Below, in pieces: positions 1 to 6,050 of a stretch of DNA of 6,221 nucleotides (position 1 is the stretch's first letter; the number at the start of each line of letters is the position of its first letter). Origin of the DNA: Candidatus Omnitrophota bacterium. GTDB taxonomy: Bacteria; Omnitrophota; Gorgyraeia; S143-82. Under the pieces are notes generated by a model, which made no database searches, was not told the origin of the DNA, and was given only the letters and a program-made list of their open reading frames with translations. Where the stretch lies: contig JALVWL010000108.1 in NCBI GenBank assembly GCA_027034965.1, positions 5,554 through 11,774 of the forward strand, in the 5' to 3' direction. A program made the position numbers and the translations under genes.

Positions 1-861
1 CCTATACACGATGGTCATATTATGGCTGTTATCAGGTTATTGGATAGAAACAGTGATATGCTTGATTTAGGCATTATCTCTACAGATGCAACTGATCCAA
101 ATAAGAAAGACCTTCCTGCCGCAGCTGTTAGGCGCTATATTACAGATGGGTTGGTCAATAGGTTATTTGGTGGTCTTATCAAATTTAGTGAATACCCTTT
201 TAAAGATCCGATTACCGGTAAGCAAACAGGAGAAGAGTCAATAGTACCTCTCTTAAAAGAGTCAGGTATGGATTTTGGTCTTGTGGTGTATTGTGCTGGC
301 AGTGACCATGGGAAGGTCTTTAAGGTCCCCCAGGATGTGGCTGATAGGATAAACAATGCCTTGGAGACATTAAAGATCCCTTATAGGGTTAAACCTTCCG
401 TTGGTCTGTTTGTCGAAAGCAGACCCACCCCTGTCTACGGTCCAAAGAAGGCAGATAAGTCAGAGGCCGTGCAAGACTTTGTAGAAAGGGCATTGGCCGT
501 TGATTCTATTGACGACAGGTTAGCTATAGAGGATAAAGGAACTGTAGAGTCCCTTATTCAGGCATTAAGAGAGGAATTTGAAGATGCTGGGCTCGATGAT
601 GTATTATCCCGGATAAATTCTATGTTTGAGGAGGGGCTTTTGAGTTGGCGAGATGTCTTATCTTTCCCTCCTATATCAGCGCTACTGGGGGATGTCGCAG
701 GCGGAAAGTACAACCTTCCAAAGGAAACTACAGATAAACTCAAGAAATTGCTTGCAGAATTAAACAATAGTGCTGATAGAACAGCTTCCAATCCCTCCGC
801 TAATGTTAAAAAGAATGTGGGAGGTCTTTTATTGTCACAGATTAGTTTTAATTTTAACTAA
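1..861 (+). CDS. C-terminal part of an unrecognised large protein (5' truncated by window edge)
   Basis: The reading frame is open from base 1 (PIHDGHIMAV...) to the TAA at 859-861, so 286 residues are visible. The ATG at 22 has no ribosome binding site in front of it and is probably internal; I therefore treat the gene as entering from the left. I do not recognise the family. What can be seen is a mixed alpha/beta first part (about 1-145), an acidic helix-rich stretch (about 150-255), then a Ser/Asn/Ala-rich linker (SADRTASNPSANVKKN) and a short alternating-hydrophobic tail, VGGLLLSQISFNFN. No transmembrane segment is evident. The linker-plus-tail ending resembles C-terminal appendages on very large proteins of uncultured bacteria, but that is only an impression. 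A 77-nt gap separates it from the next gene's preferred start, so co-transcription is possible but not shown. Confidence 0.75.
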   Translation, partial: PIHDGHIMAVIRLLDRNSDMLDLGIISTDATDPNKKDLPAAAVRRYITDGLVNRLFGGLIKFSEYPFKDPITGKQTGEESIVPLLKESGMDFGLVVYCAGSDHGKVFKVPQDVADRINNALETLKIPYRVKPSVGLFVESRPTPVYGPKKADKSEAVQDFVERALAVDSIDDRLAIEDKGTVESLIQALREEFEDAGLDDVLSRINSMFEEGLLSWRDVLSFPPISALLGDVAGGKYNLPKETTDKLKKLLAELNNSADRTASNPSANVKKNVGGLLLSQISFNFN

Positions 862-938
862 AGAAAGGATATATCTGAGTTGATGAAAGAGAGGGAGTGT
901 GTAATAATGTAAGTCCTGTAAATAGAATGAGGAGCGCA

Positions 939-1580
939 ATGGAGATTAGTATAGATAATGCTATGGTTATAGGTGAGGATGTGCAAGGGTTTTCTTTGTA
1001 CCTGGTTTTAAAGCGGCTCTTTGATTTTTTTGCTGCCTTGTTTTTGTTGGTAGTCTTTTCCCCTTTGATGCTCTTAATAGCCATAGCAATTAAGTTCGAC
1101 AGTCCTGGGCCTGTTATCTACAAGCAAAATAGACTAGGCAGACAGGGGAGGATATTTACAATATACAAGTTCAGGAGCATGCGCAGGGATGCAGAGAAAC
1201 ACAGTGGTGCGGTCTGGGCAATGCAAAATGATCCCAGGGTTACCCGGATAGGTCGATTCCTGAGGGCGACTCACCTGGACGAATTGCCTCAGTTGTTCAA
1301 TGTTTTGAAAGGGGATATGTCCCTTGTAGGTCCACGTCCAGAGAGGCCAGAGATTGCAAAGGATCTGGTAAAGGTCATTCCCCATTATTATTCTAGGCTT
1401 AAGGTGAAGCCAGGTATCACTGGCCTGGCACAGGTAAGATATCGTTACGATTCCTGCATAAAAGATGTCAAGAACAAACTTCGTTATGATCTCTTCTATA
1501 TCTCTAATGCCAATTTTTGGTTAGACTTGCGGATTTTGTTTGATACAATAGAACATATATTATTGAGCAAGGGAATATAA
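939..1580 (+). CDS. Small (monotopic) bacterial sugar transferase, polyprenyl-phosphate phosphoglycosyl transferase
   Basis: This enzyme would move a sugar-1-phosphate from a UDP-sugar to undecaprenyl phosphate at the inner face of the cytoplasmic membrane, the first step in building a surface glycan. All hallmarks of the bacterial sugar transferase family (PF02397) are present, numbered from ATG 939: one hydrophobic segment at about 28-52 with the Ser-Pro kink (S41-P42) of a re-entrant helix, SPGPVIYKQNR at 55-65, KFRSM at 77-81, the catalytic Asp-Glu pair in LDELPQ (D114, E115), VGPRPER at 130-136 and KPGITG at 157-162. At 213 residues it is the compact form, without the extra membrane domain of WbaP/WcaJ. 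ATG 939 has AGGAG at 930-934; a GTG at 897 would add 14 residues but has only a purine run touching it. The sugar used cannot be read from the sequence. It is the first gene of the surface-glycan run. Confidence 0.93.
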   Translation: MEISIDNAMVIGEDVQGFSLYLVLKRLFDFFAALFLLVVFSPLMLLIAIAIKFDSPGPVIYKQNRLGRQGRIFTIYKFRSMRRDAEKHSGAVWAMQNDPRVTRIGRFLRATHLDELPQLFNVLKGDMSLVGPRPERPEIAKDLVKVIPHYYSRLKVKPGITGLAQVRYRYDSCIKDVKNKLRYDLFYISNANFWLDLRILFDTIEHILLSKGI

Positions 1581-1601
1581 CCATAGGTGGTAAAAATTGT
1601 T

Positions 1602-2417
1602 ATGATAGGCGATTCGTTTTTGAGGTCTATCTCTTTACCATTCCGTAGGATCAAGTTGTTTGCGCCCTTCTTCTATGTCTATTTGCTAAAGTATGTTGTC
1701 TGGGTTCCAATTTTGTTTTATTCTGTACAATGGCCGTTGAAATTGATAACAGGGCCCATTATCCTGCGTTTCTGGGGTCCTGCTGCATTGCACTATCCCC
1801 AGCACATATTCTGGATGTATGAAATCCTGAAAAGATCCTCCTGGTTTTTTGATGTCTTGCTAGGTACGGCCGCCTCTTTTTTCTTGATCCTTTTATTATG
1901 GAGGGCCTTGCGAAATAGAGGGGTCGTCTTTAATTTTTGGTTGTTTTTTCTCTATATCCTAATAAGTATTGGACTATTCTTCCTGGGACAAAAGGGCTTT
2001 CCTGTTGTGTTTATTAAGCTCCTCAGCCTATTGAAGATATCTCTTTCTCCTAAGATTGCCTCGCTTGTTGTCCTATCCTCGGTTATATTATTTAATTCCT
2101 TCCTGCAATCTCTTTTTATCTTTCCCCTTATAGCTATGATTGTCGAGGCAAGATTATCTGGTTTTCTTGAAGGGATAAAGGTCCTGCGCAGATACCTCTT
2201 ACCCACGGTGGCCCTTTTTTTGACCGCCTTTTCTCTGTTTATTCCATTTATATTTATAGAGCCTGTATTTTTGCGTTCTGGTATTGTAATCAATCTGCCA
2301 GAAACCATCTTTATCTTCCCTCTGGTGGCAGATATGGTCTCTATTTTCATAAATACGCTTGTCTTTTCAGTGTTGGTGGGGTGGTATAATGATGCAAAGG
2401 TCCACGGCGTTGTATAA
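1602..2417 (+). CDS. Polytopic membrane protein of unknown function (about six helices)
   Basis: I do not recognise this protein. It is very hydrophobic, with about six predicted membrane segments (roughly residues 21-43, 81-101, 109-129, 153-175, 198-220 and 241-261 from ATG 1602) and a basic N-terminus (LPFRRIK). Basic residues also sit between segments (RALRNRG, KVLRRY). No catalytic motif stands out and it does not look like a flippase or polymerase of usual length, being only 271 residues. ATG 1602 is preferred because AGGTGG lies at 1585-1590; GTG 1587 would add five residues but overlaps that site. The gene lies 21 nt after the sugar transferase, and its 3' end overlaps the lipoprotein gene by about 26 nt. 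Position suggests a membrane partner in glycan assembly or envelope upkeep; this is inference from neighbours only. Confidence 0.85.
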   Translation: MIGDSFLRSISLPFRRIKLFAPFFYVYLLKYVVWVPILFYSVQWPLKLITGPIILRFWGPAALHYPQHIFWMYEILKRSSWFFDVLLGTAASFFLILLLWRALRNRGVVFNFWLFFLYILISIGLFFLGQKGFPVVFIKLLSLLKISLSPKIASLVVLSSVILFNSFLQSLFIFPLIAMIVEARLSGFLEGIKVLRRYLLPTVALFLTAFSLFIPFIFIEPVFLRSGIVINLPETIFIFPLVADMVSIFINTLVFSVLVGWYNDAKVHGVV

Positions 2418-3273
2418 CATATCCTGGTTGGCCATACCATTAGTCCTGGTTTTATTTTTTTCAGGCTGTTCAAGACAGTATTCCCTTGAACGGCGTATAT
2501 ATAAAGAAGGGCTCAAGGTTTCAAAGGCAGTATTAGCAACTGATAATATCCCGGAATTACAATATAAGACCCTTATGCAGTCACTAGATGAACTAGAAAA
2601 AGATTGCAAAGATAGGAATCTGGAATTACCCGTTATTAGGTATAAGGCCCTGCTCTATGCTGCAAATTCTGACCTAGCTTCTGTGGATAGGTTATTGAAA
2701 GACCTGGATGCCTTCCAGCGCAAGCTGATTGCCGATAGTGTCTTCCTTATATTGGTGAGGAAAAAGAATTATGATACGGCCCTAAAGTTTCTCGATATCT
2801 TTGAGAAATATAGCAAGGAAGATCCGGCAGTAAAAGACTCTTTGCCGTTTCTACGCTGTTTTGTTGGTCTGAGAAAAGGAGAAAAAGGCCTTTGCACCCA
2901 GGCCATTGATATCTATTCTTCCAGGACTACCCTAGAGGATCCCAAGGAGAGATTTGTTGGCTGGCGTGGCCTCTTTCTCACCTATTCACTCCTGGGAGAT
3001 AGGGATAAAGCGATTTCCTCTCTTAACAGCATTGTAGATGACAAAGATATGCCTATAGGGGTGGTTATTGCAGGGTTAAGGCAAGAGATGGGATTATTGC
3101 TCGCGCTCAAAGACTATTCCAGGATTAAAGAATTGCTCGAGAGATTCCTTGAGAAGTATTCTGATAAGGTCCCAGCTGAATCCAAACAGCAGATAAAAGA
3201 CTTTATAACCTTGTTGGAGAAAAAGGCAGGTAAAGAAGACAATGGAGAAAATCTTGGCCTGCCGAACCGATAG
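2392..3273 (+). CDS. Lipoprotein with TPR-like helical repeats
   Basis: The N-terminus is a clear lipoprotein signal: a short polar start (MQRSTALYN), a hydrophobic core (WLAIPLVLVLF) and the lipobox FSGC, with Cys26 as the lipidated residue when counted from ATG 2392. The mature part is a run of amphipathic helices in pairs (for example ALKFLDIFEKY, FLTYSLLGDRDKAISSLNSI and LLLALKDYSRIKELLERFLEKY), spaced like tetratricopeptide or related repeats, with a Lys-rich end. Such proteins are usually scaffolds on the periplasmic side of a membrane. A G-rich stretch at 2375-2384 can serve as ribosome binding site for ATG 2392 or the adjacent ATG 2389; an upstream TTG at 2359 would spoil the signal peptide. 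The start lies inside the preceding membrane protein gene and the 3' end overlaps the glycosyltransferase by 32 nt, so the three are probably translated together. No specific role can be assigned. Confidence 0.88.
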   Translation: MQRSTALYNISWLAIPLVLVLFFSGCSRQYSLERRIYKEGLKVSKAVLATDNIPELQYKTLMQSLDELEKDCKDRNLELPVIRYKALLYAANSDLASVDRLLKDLDAFQRKLIADSVFLILVRKKNYDTALKFLDIFEKYSKEDPAVKDSLPFLRCFVGLRKGEKGLCTQAIDIYSSRTTLEDPKERFVGWRGLFLTYSLLGDRDKAISSLNSIVDDKDMPIGVVIAGLRQEMGLLLALKDYSRIKELLERFLEKYSDKVPAESKQQIKDFITLLEKKAGKEDNGENLGLPNR

Positions 3274-4261
3274 GATAGGCGATTTTATACTAAGCCTTCC
3301 ATTCCTACAAGAAATAAAGACCAATTATCCGGATATTACGTTGGATATACTCGTTTCTCCTGTGATATATCCGCTTATCAAATTTGTTCCTTCCATTGAT
3401 ACTGCCTTTGTATACGATAAAGCCGAGCTAAAGACGAGCAAGGAGGGTTTTAGAAAAGTTCTCTCGTGGATTAAGGGTGGTGATTATGATGTGGCTATTG
3501 CCTTAAACCCTAATCTAAGACTACATTATTTGTTATTCCGTTCTGGGATAAAGAAGAGGCTTGGCTGGGACATCAAGGGCGGCCGCTTTCTTTTGACACA
3601 TACCCTAAAATACACCAAATCGCAGGCCGCAATGCACGAGGTCCACTATAATATGTTATTCCTGCCATTGTTGGGTATAGAGAAGTGGCGCAAGCCCATA
3701 CCTGTCCTTAGACTAGATAGAGAGATTGATAAGGCCTTCTCCCAGATTACAATCGGTATACATCCCTATGCCAGCTGCCCATCTAAGAGGTGGCCAATAG
3801 AGAGATTCTCAAGGCTCTCTAAAGAACTTCTGCATCTAGGCTATGGTCTGGTCTTTATAGGAGGGAAGGAAAGCATTGACATAGCTAAACGGATTATAGA
3901 AGAATTGCCCCGGCATTTGAGACTATACGTCAAGAATAAGACTGGAACTCCACTGGAGGAATCCGTGTACAGCATTGCGAGTTGTGATATACTTATTTCT
4001 AATGATTCCGGGCCCGTGCATATAGCCTCGGCATTGGGAGTCCCTTCAGTAGTTATATTTGGCAGGAATGACCCTGCGCTTTCTCCTGCCAGGTGGAGAC
4101 CCTTGCACTATGAGTCAGTTTATATACATAAGGCAACCTGTGAGACCTGCCTGGCTCATAGGTGCAGAAAGGACTTTCAGTGTCTGCGGAACATAGAAGT
4201 AGAAGACGTTATGGAAGCATTGAATAAGGTATTAGTTAGTGTTAAGTTAAGGGAGTTGTGA
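3242..4261 (+). CDS. GT9 glycosyltransferase, ADP-heptose:LPS heptosyltransferase-like
   Basis: A family 9 glycosyltransferase (PF01075), the family that adds ADP-activated heptose to lipopolysaccharide core. It has two Rossmann-like halves (GT-B fold). The N-terminal half begins RTDRIGDFILSLPFL; D14 matches the catalytic Asp of WaaC. An acceptor-side HEVHYNM follows at 132-138. The C-terminal half carries GIHPYASCPSKRWP (172-185, with K182 in the phosphate-binding position), VFIGGKES at 204-211 and the donor-site motif SNDSGPVHIASALG (253-266). A Cys cluster near the end (C300, C303, C308, C314) recurs in many bacterial members. The length, 339 residues, is normal. ATG 3242 is preceded by a weak AAGAAGA purine run, and the gene overlaps the lipoprotein end by 32 nt, consistent with coupling. 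The exact sugar and acceptor are unknown; many GT9 proteins outside Proteobacteria act on other surface glycans. Confidence 0.93.
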   Translation: MEKILACRTDRIGDFILSLPFLQEIKTNYPDITLDILVSPVIYPLIKFVPSIDTAFVYDKAELKTSKEGFRKVLSWIKGGDYDVAIALNPNLRLHYLLFRSGIKKRLGWDIKGGRFLLTHTLKYTKSQAAMHEVHYNMLFLPLLGIEKWRKPIPVLRLDREIDKAFSQITIGIHPYASCPSKRWPIERFSRLSKELLHLGYGLVFIGGKESIDIAKRIIEELPRHLRLYVKNKTGTPLEESVYSIASCDILISNDSGPVHIASALGVPSVVIFGRNDPALSPARWRPLHYESVYIHKATCETCLAHRCRKDFQCLRNIEVEDVMEALNKVLVSVKLREL

Positions 4262-4262
4262 T

Positions 4263-4712
4263 ATGCGGCCAGGTTGGGACGAATATTTTATGAACATCGC
4301 TTATCTTGTCTCACAGAGATCCACCTGTTTGAGGAGAAAAGTGGGAGCGGTTATTGTCAAAGACAAACATATCCTTGCTACAGGGTATAACGGCCCACCT
4401 TCTGGCATCAGGCACTGCGATGAGACCGGCTGTTTGAGGGAGAAATTAAAAGTGCCATCCGGCCAGCGTCATGAACTCTGTCGCGGTCTGCATGCCGAAC
4501 AGAACGCAATCATTCAGGCCGCCTTACATGGCGTAGCATTAAAGGGAAGCATTATATACGTGACCAATCAGCCCTGTATAATATGTGCAAAGATGTTGAT
4601 AAATGCCGGGATAGAAGAGATTATCATATCCGATGGATATCCAGATGAAATGGCCGCGGAATTCTTAGAAGAGGCACATATTAGGATAAGGAAGATTTCG
4701 CTGGCTCCTTGA
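4263..4712 (+). CDS. dCMP deaminase (ComEB-like cytidine/deoxycytidylate deaminase family)
   Basis: Converts dCMP to dUMP in the cytosol, feeding thymidylate synthesis. The zinc site is complete: H77-A-E79 (E79 is the proton shuttle) in GLHAEQNAI, and P104-C105-I-I-C108. Family-typical stretches lie before it: RSTCLRRKVGAVIVKD (19-34), ATGYNGPPSG (39-48), GCLREK (56-61) and GQRHELCRG (67-75). These separate dCMP deaminases from free-cytidine or tRNA-adenosine deaminases. The length, 149 residues, matches bacterial ComEB-type enzymes. ATG 4263 follows the glycosyltransferase stop by 1 nt and has AAGGGAG at 4249-4255, 7 nt away, so it should be well translated on the same message. It is the last gene of the run; no clear terminator hairpin with a T-tract follows. 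Its job is unrelated to glycan building, so the operon is functionally mixed. Confidence 0.95.
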   Translation: MRPGWDEYFMNIAYLVSQRSTCLRRKVGAVIVKDKHILATGYNGPPSGIRHCDETGCLREKLKVPSGQRHELCRGLHAEQNAIIQAALHGVALKGSIIYVTNQPCIICAKMLINAGIEEIIISDGYPDEMAAEFLEEAHIRIRKISLAP

Positions 4713-4775
4713 ATTATTTCTAACACCATAGCGTTGCAACCTTTCTAAGTAAGAGAACAATCTCTACATACATTA

Positions 4776-4800
4776 ATTTTTGAACACAGTGTTCAAAAAT
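4776..4800. promoter_or_regulatory. Perfect 25-nt inverted repeat, probable operator over the -35 box
   Basis: The arms ATTTTTGAACAC (4776-4787) and GTGTTCAAAAAT (4789-4800) are exact reverse complements around a single central A at 4788. The repeat spans the whole -35 box and most of the spacer of the promoter at 4780-4808, where a bound dimeric repressor would exclude RNA polymerase. It is not followed by a T-tract, so it is unlikely to be an intrinsic terminator. The core GAAC-N5-GTTC is close to, but one base longer than, the GAAC-N4-GTTC LexA box of Firmicutes. Which protein binds it is unknown. Confidence 0.7.
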
Positions 4801-4808
4801 GCTATACT
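4780..4808 (+). promoter_or_regulatory. Sigma-70-type promoter for the DUF1016-SNase gene
   Basis: The -35 box is TTGAAC (4780-4785, 4/6 to TTGACA) and the -10 box is TATACT (4803-4808, 5/6 to TATAAT), with an ideal 17-nt spacer. The start of transcription is expected near 4814-4816, on the GTG start codon at 4815. No ribosome binding site lies upstream of that codon, so a leaderless transcript is predicted. The -35 box lies within a perfect inverted repeat (4776-4800). The assignment rests on sequence match alone. Confidence 0.65.
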
Positions 4809-4814
4809 TTACTT

Positions 4815-5804
4815 GTGAAAAACAACCCAGCAAAATACACATATAACCGCCTCCTAAACAGGATAAAACAAGAGATAAAAACAGGCCTGCACAAAGCACA
4901 AGAGGCCTACAATAGAGAAAAGGTTATAACCTACTGGAAGATAGGAAAGATAATAGCTGGTTATATTGATAAAACTCACACAACCGCAATACACCTTATT
5001 CAAAATTTATCGCAAGACCTTGACATAGGAGAACGCCTGCTTTACCAGATGCTCAAGTTTTACAGGGCTTATCCAACCCTTGCAGCGAAACAAATTCTTC
5101 CCTGGTCGCATTACAGAGTATTGAGCACAATAAACCAGGAACCTCAGAGGAAACTCCTGGAACAAAAGGCATTAGAAGAAAATATGTCAAAACGCGCATT
5201 AGAGAATCTAATCAAGCAGCAAAGAGAAAAACAACCCTTACAAACAAAAAAATTGCCTCCCAAAAAACTTACCCGGTACAAAGGCAGATTATATACATAT
5301 ACATCATTCAAGATCCCCGGAAATAAAAATGTCTTAATAGACTGTGGCTTCAACATCTATTACGAGACAGGCCAAACCAGAATAAACTCAAAAATAGTAG
5401 AGAGCCGCAAGACAAAAGCTGGTTATAAAATCATAAAATCAAATGCCTCTCCGAAAGAGCTCTATACATATAAAGCCTACCTAGAAAAAGTAATAGACGG
5501 CGACACCATCTGGTTAATAGTAGATTGCGGCTTCAAGATATGGTCCAGGCAAAAAGTAAGATTGCGCGCAATAGATGCCCCGCCGCTGACAGAAGCCAAA
5601 GGAATAGAGGCTTATAGATTTGTAGAAGACCAGCTCAAAGACCTGCCCTTTATAATAATCAAAAGCCACGGAAGGGACAAATACGACAGATACTTAGTAG
5701 ACCTATATTACTCAAGAGATACAGACGCCCCATACAAAATAATGCAAGAGGGGCGGTTTCTCAACCAAATCTTATTAGACAAAGGCCTTGCAGAAAGAGA
5801 ATAA
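4815..5804 (+). CDS. DUF1016 N-terminal domain fused to an SNase (thermonuclease-like) domain
   Basis: A three-part protein of 329 residues. Residues about 8-140 form a DUF1016 N-terminal domain (PF17761-like, as in YhcG), seen in the NREKVITYWKIGKII stretch (33-47), LLYQMLKFYRAYP and LPWSHYRVLSTI (95-106). The usual PDDEXK nuclease half of YhcG is absent. Residues about 153-210 are a degenerate half-repeat (LYTY at 159-162, LIDCGF at 174-179). Residues about 215-327 are an SNase domain (PF00565): DGDT at 228-231, R249 and D254 in VRLRAIDAPP, and DKYDR with R292. Relative to staphylococcal nuclease, Asp19/Asp21, Arg35, Asp40 and Arg87 are kept, but the position of the catalytic Glu43 is Pro257, so activity is uncertain. 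GTG 4815 is the only reasonable start; the next in-frame ATG is at residue 79. It has no ribosome binding site and lies at the predicted transcription start. The coding strand is markedly A-rich compared with the upstream genes. The likely role is nucleic-acid binding or cleavage, perhaps in a mobile or defence setting; that role is inference. Confidence 0.88.
   Translation: MKNNPAKYTYNRLLNRIKQEIKTGLHKAQEAYNREKVITYWKIGKIIAGYIDKTHTTAIHLIQNLSQDLDIGERLLYQMLKFYRAYPTLAAKQILPWSHYRVLSTINQEPQRKLLEQKALEENMSKRALENLIKQQREKQPLQTKKLPPKKLTRYKGRLYTYTSFKIPGNKNVLIDCGFNIYYETGQTRINSKIVESRKTKAGYKIIKSNASPKELYTYKAYLEKVIDGDTIWLIVDCGFKIWSRQKVRLRAIDAPPLTEAKGIEAYRFVEDQLKDLPFIIIKSHGRDKYDRYLVDLYYSRDTDAPYKIMQEGRFLNQILLDKGLAERE
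5289..5543 (+). repeat. Diverged internal duplication within the DUF1016-SNase gene
   Basis: At protein level, residues 159-182 and 216-243 share a pattern: LYTY, a variable stretch, then L-I-x-D-C-G-F-x-I followed by an aromatic residue (LIDCGFNIY against LIVDCGFKIW). The second copy contains the DGDT metal-site motif of the SNase fold; the first is shorter and lacks it. This suggests an ancient duplication of the first beta-hairpins of an SNase/OB-like unit, one copy now non-catalytic. DNA identity is low, so the duplication is old. Confidence 0.55.
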
Positions 5805-5810
5805 ATTCCA

Positions 5811-5839
5811 TTGATATTTAAAATAATACGTACTATACT
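5811..5839 (+). promoter_or_regulatory. Sigma-70-type promoter for the AbrB-type gene
   Basis: The -35 box is TTGATA (5811-5816, 5/6 to TTGACA) and the -10 box is TATACT (5834-5839, 5/6), spacer 17 nt. The start of transcription is expected near 5845-5847, giving a 14-16 nt leader that holds a strong AGGAGG ribosome binding site at 5850-5855, 5 nt before ATG 5861. The -10 box is identical to that of the promoter at 4780-4808 and lies inside an inverted repeat. Confidence 0.72.
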
Positions 5840-5847
5840 ACGTATTA
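5824..5847. promoter_or_regulatory. Inverted repeat over the -10 box, probable operator
   Basis: The arms TAATACGTA (5824-5832) and TACGTATTA (5839-5847) are exact reverse complements around CTATAC. Each arm contains the self-complementary hexamer TACGTA, so there are two sites 12 bp apart, about one helical turn, framing the -10 box. This is a natural place for autorepression by the AbrB-type protein encoded just downstream, as is common for AbrB/MazE-like proteins. Its sequence is unrelated to the repeat at 4776-4800. Confidence 0.65.
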
Positions 5848-5860
5848 ACAGGAGGCATAT

Positions 5861-6034
5861 ATGGCAAAAGAGAAAAAGAACGAAAAAGTGCGCAAACTCA
5901 CAATGACAGGCCAGTATACCTACTATGTAACCATACCAAAAGAGTTCATCCAGGCGCTCGGCTGGCGCAAGAAACAAAAACTAAGCGTTCGACTCTCCGG
6001 CCGGAAAATAATAATAGAAGACTGGAAGAAGTAA
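5861..6034 (+). CDS. Small AbrB/SpoVT-type DNA-binding protein
   Basis: A 57-residue protein starting MAKEKKNEKV. The core from about residue 11 to 54 has the swapped-hairpin pattern of the SpoVT-AbrB domain: RKLTMTGQYTYYVTIPKEF (strand, loop, then the conserved T-I-P-K-E), a short helix (IQALGW), then KKQKLSVRLSGRKIIIEDW, whose strands end the domain. Proteins of this family bind DNA as dimers and act as transcription regulators or as antitoxins such as MazE and VapB. Here the whole protein is little more than the domain, with a Lys-rich N-terminal tail and no C-terminal toxin-binding extension visible. ATG 5861 has AGGAGG at 5850-5855. It has its own promoter, whose -10 box is covered by an inverted repeat, so autoregulation is likely. 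The next ORF follows after 16 nt and is probably co-transcribed. Confidence 0.85.
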   Translation: MAKEKKNEKVRKLTMTGQYTYYVTIPKEFIQALGWRKKQKLSVRLSGRKIIIEDWKK

Positions 6035-6050
6035 AACAGGGGGTAACAGG

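Noticed and set aside
883..912. Tiny ORF (MKERECVIM) between the first gene and the sugar transferase, as a leader peptide
   Set aside because: Nine codons with no regulatory codon run or attenuator hairpin nearby; expected by chance.
897..938. GTG 897 as the sugar transferase start
   Set aside because: Its upstream purines nearly touch the codon (spacing about 2 nt), whereas ATG 939 has AGGAG 4 nt away and gives a normal family length; not fully excluded.
1952..2473. Long minus-strand ORF of 173 codons
   Set aside because: It lies opposite a clear membrane protein and the lipoprotein start; its composition (Arg/Lys/Thr/Ile-rich) is what the antisense of a hydrophobic gene gives, and it has no family signature.
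4752..4765. Small hairpin AGAGA-ACAA-TCTCT after the dCMP deaminase
   Set aside because: A five-base AT-rich stem without a following T-tract is too weak to call a terminator.
4783..4795. LexA (SOS) box of the Firmicutes type
   Set aside because: The half-sites GAAC and GTTC are right but separated by 5 bases rather than 4, so the geometry does not match; kept only as a resemblance.
4776..4800. Inverted repeat as an intrinsic terminator for the dCMP deaminase operon
   Set aside because: No T-tract follows the stem (GCTATACTTTAC does), the stem is AU-rich at its base, and the repeat overlaps a good promoter, so operator is the better reading.
5708..5977. Minus-strand ORF across the end of the nuclease gene and the AbrB-type gene
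   Set aside because: It runs through two supported promoter elements and two well-supported plus-strand genes, and is Cys/Leu-rich without any recognisable motif.
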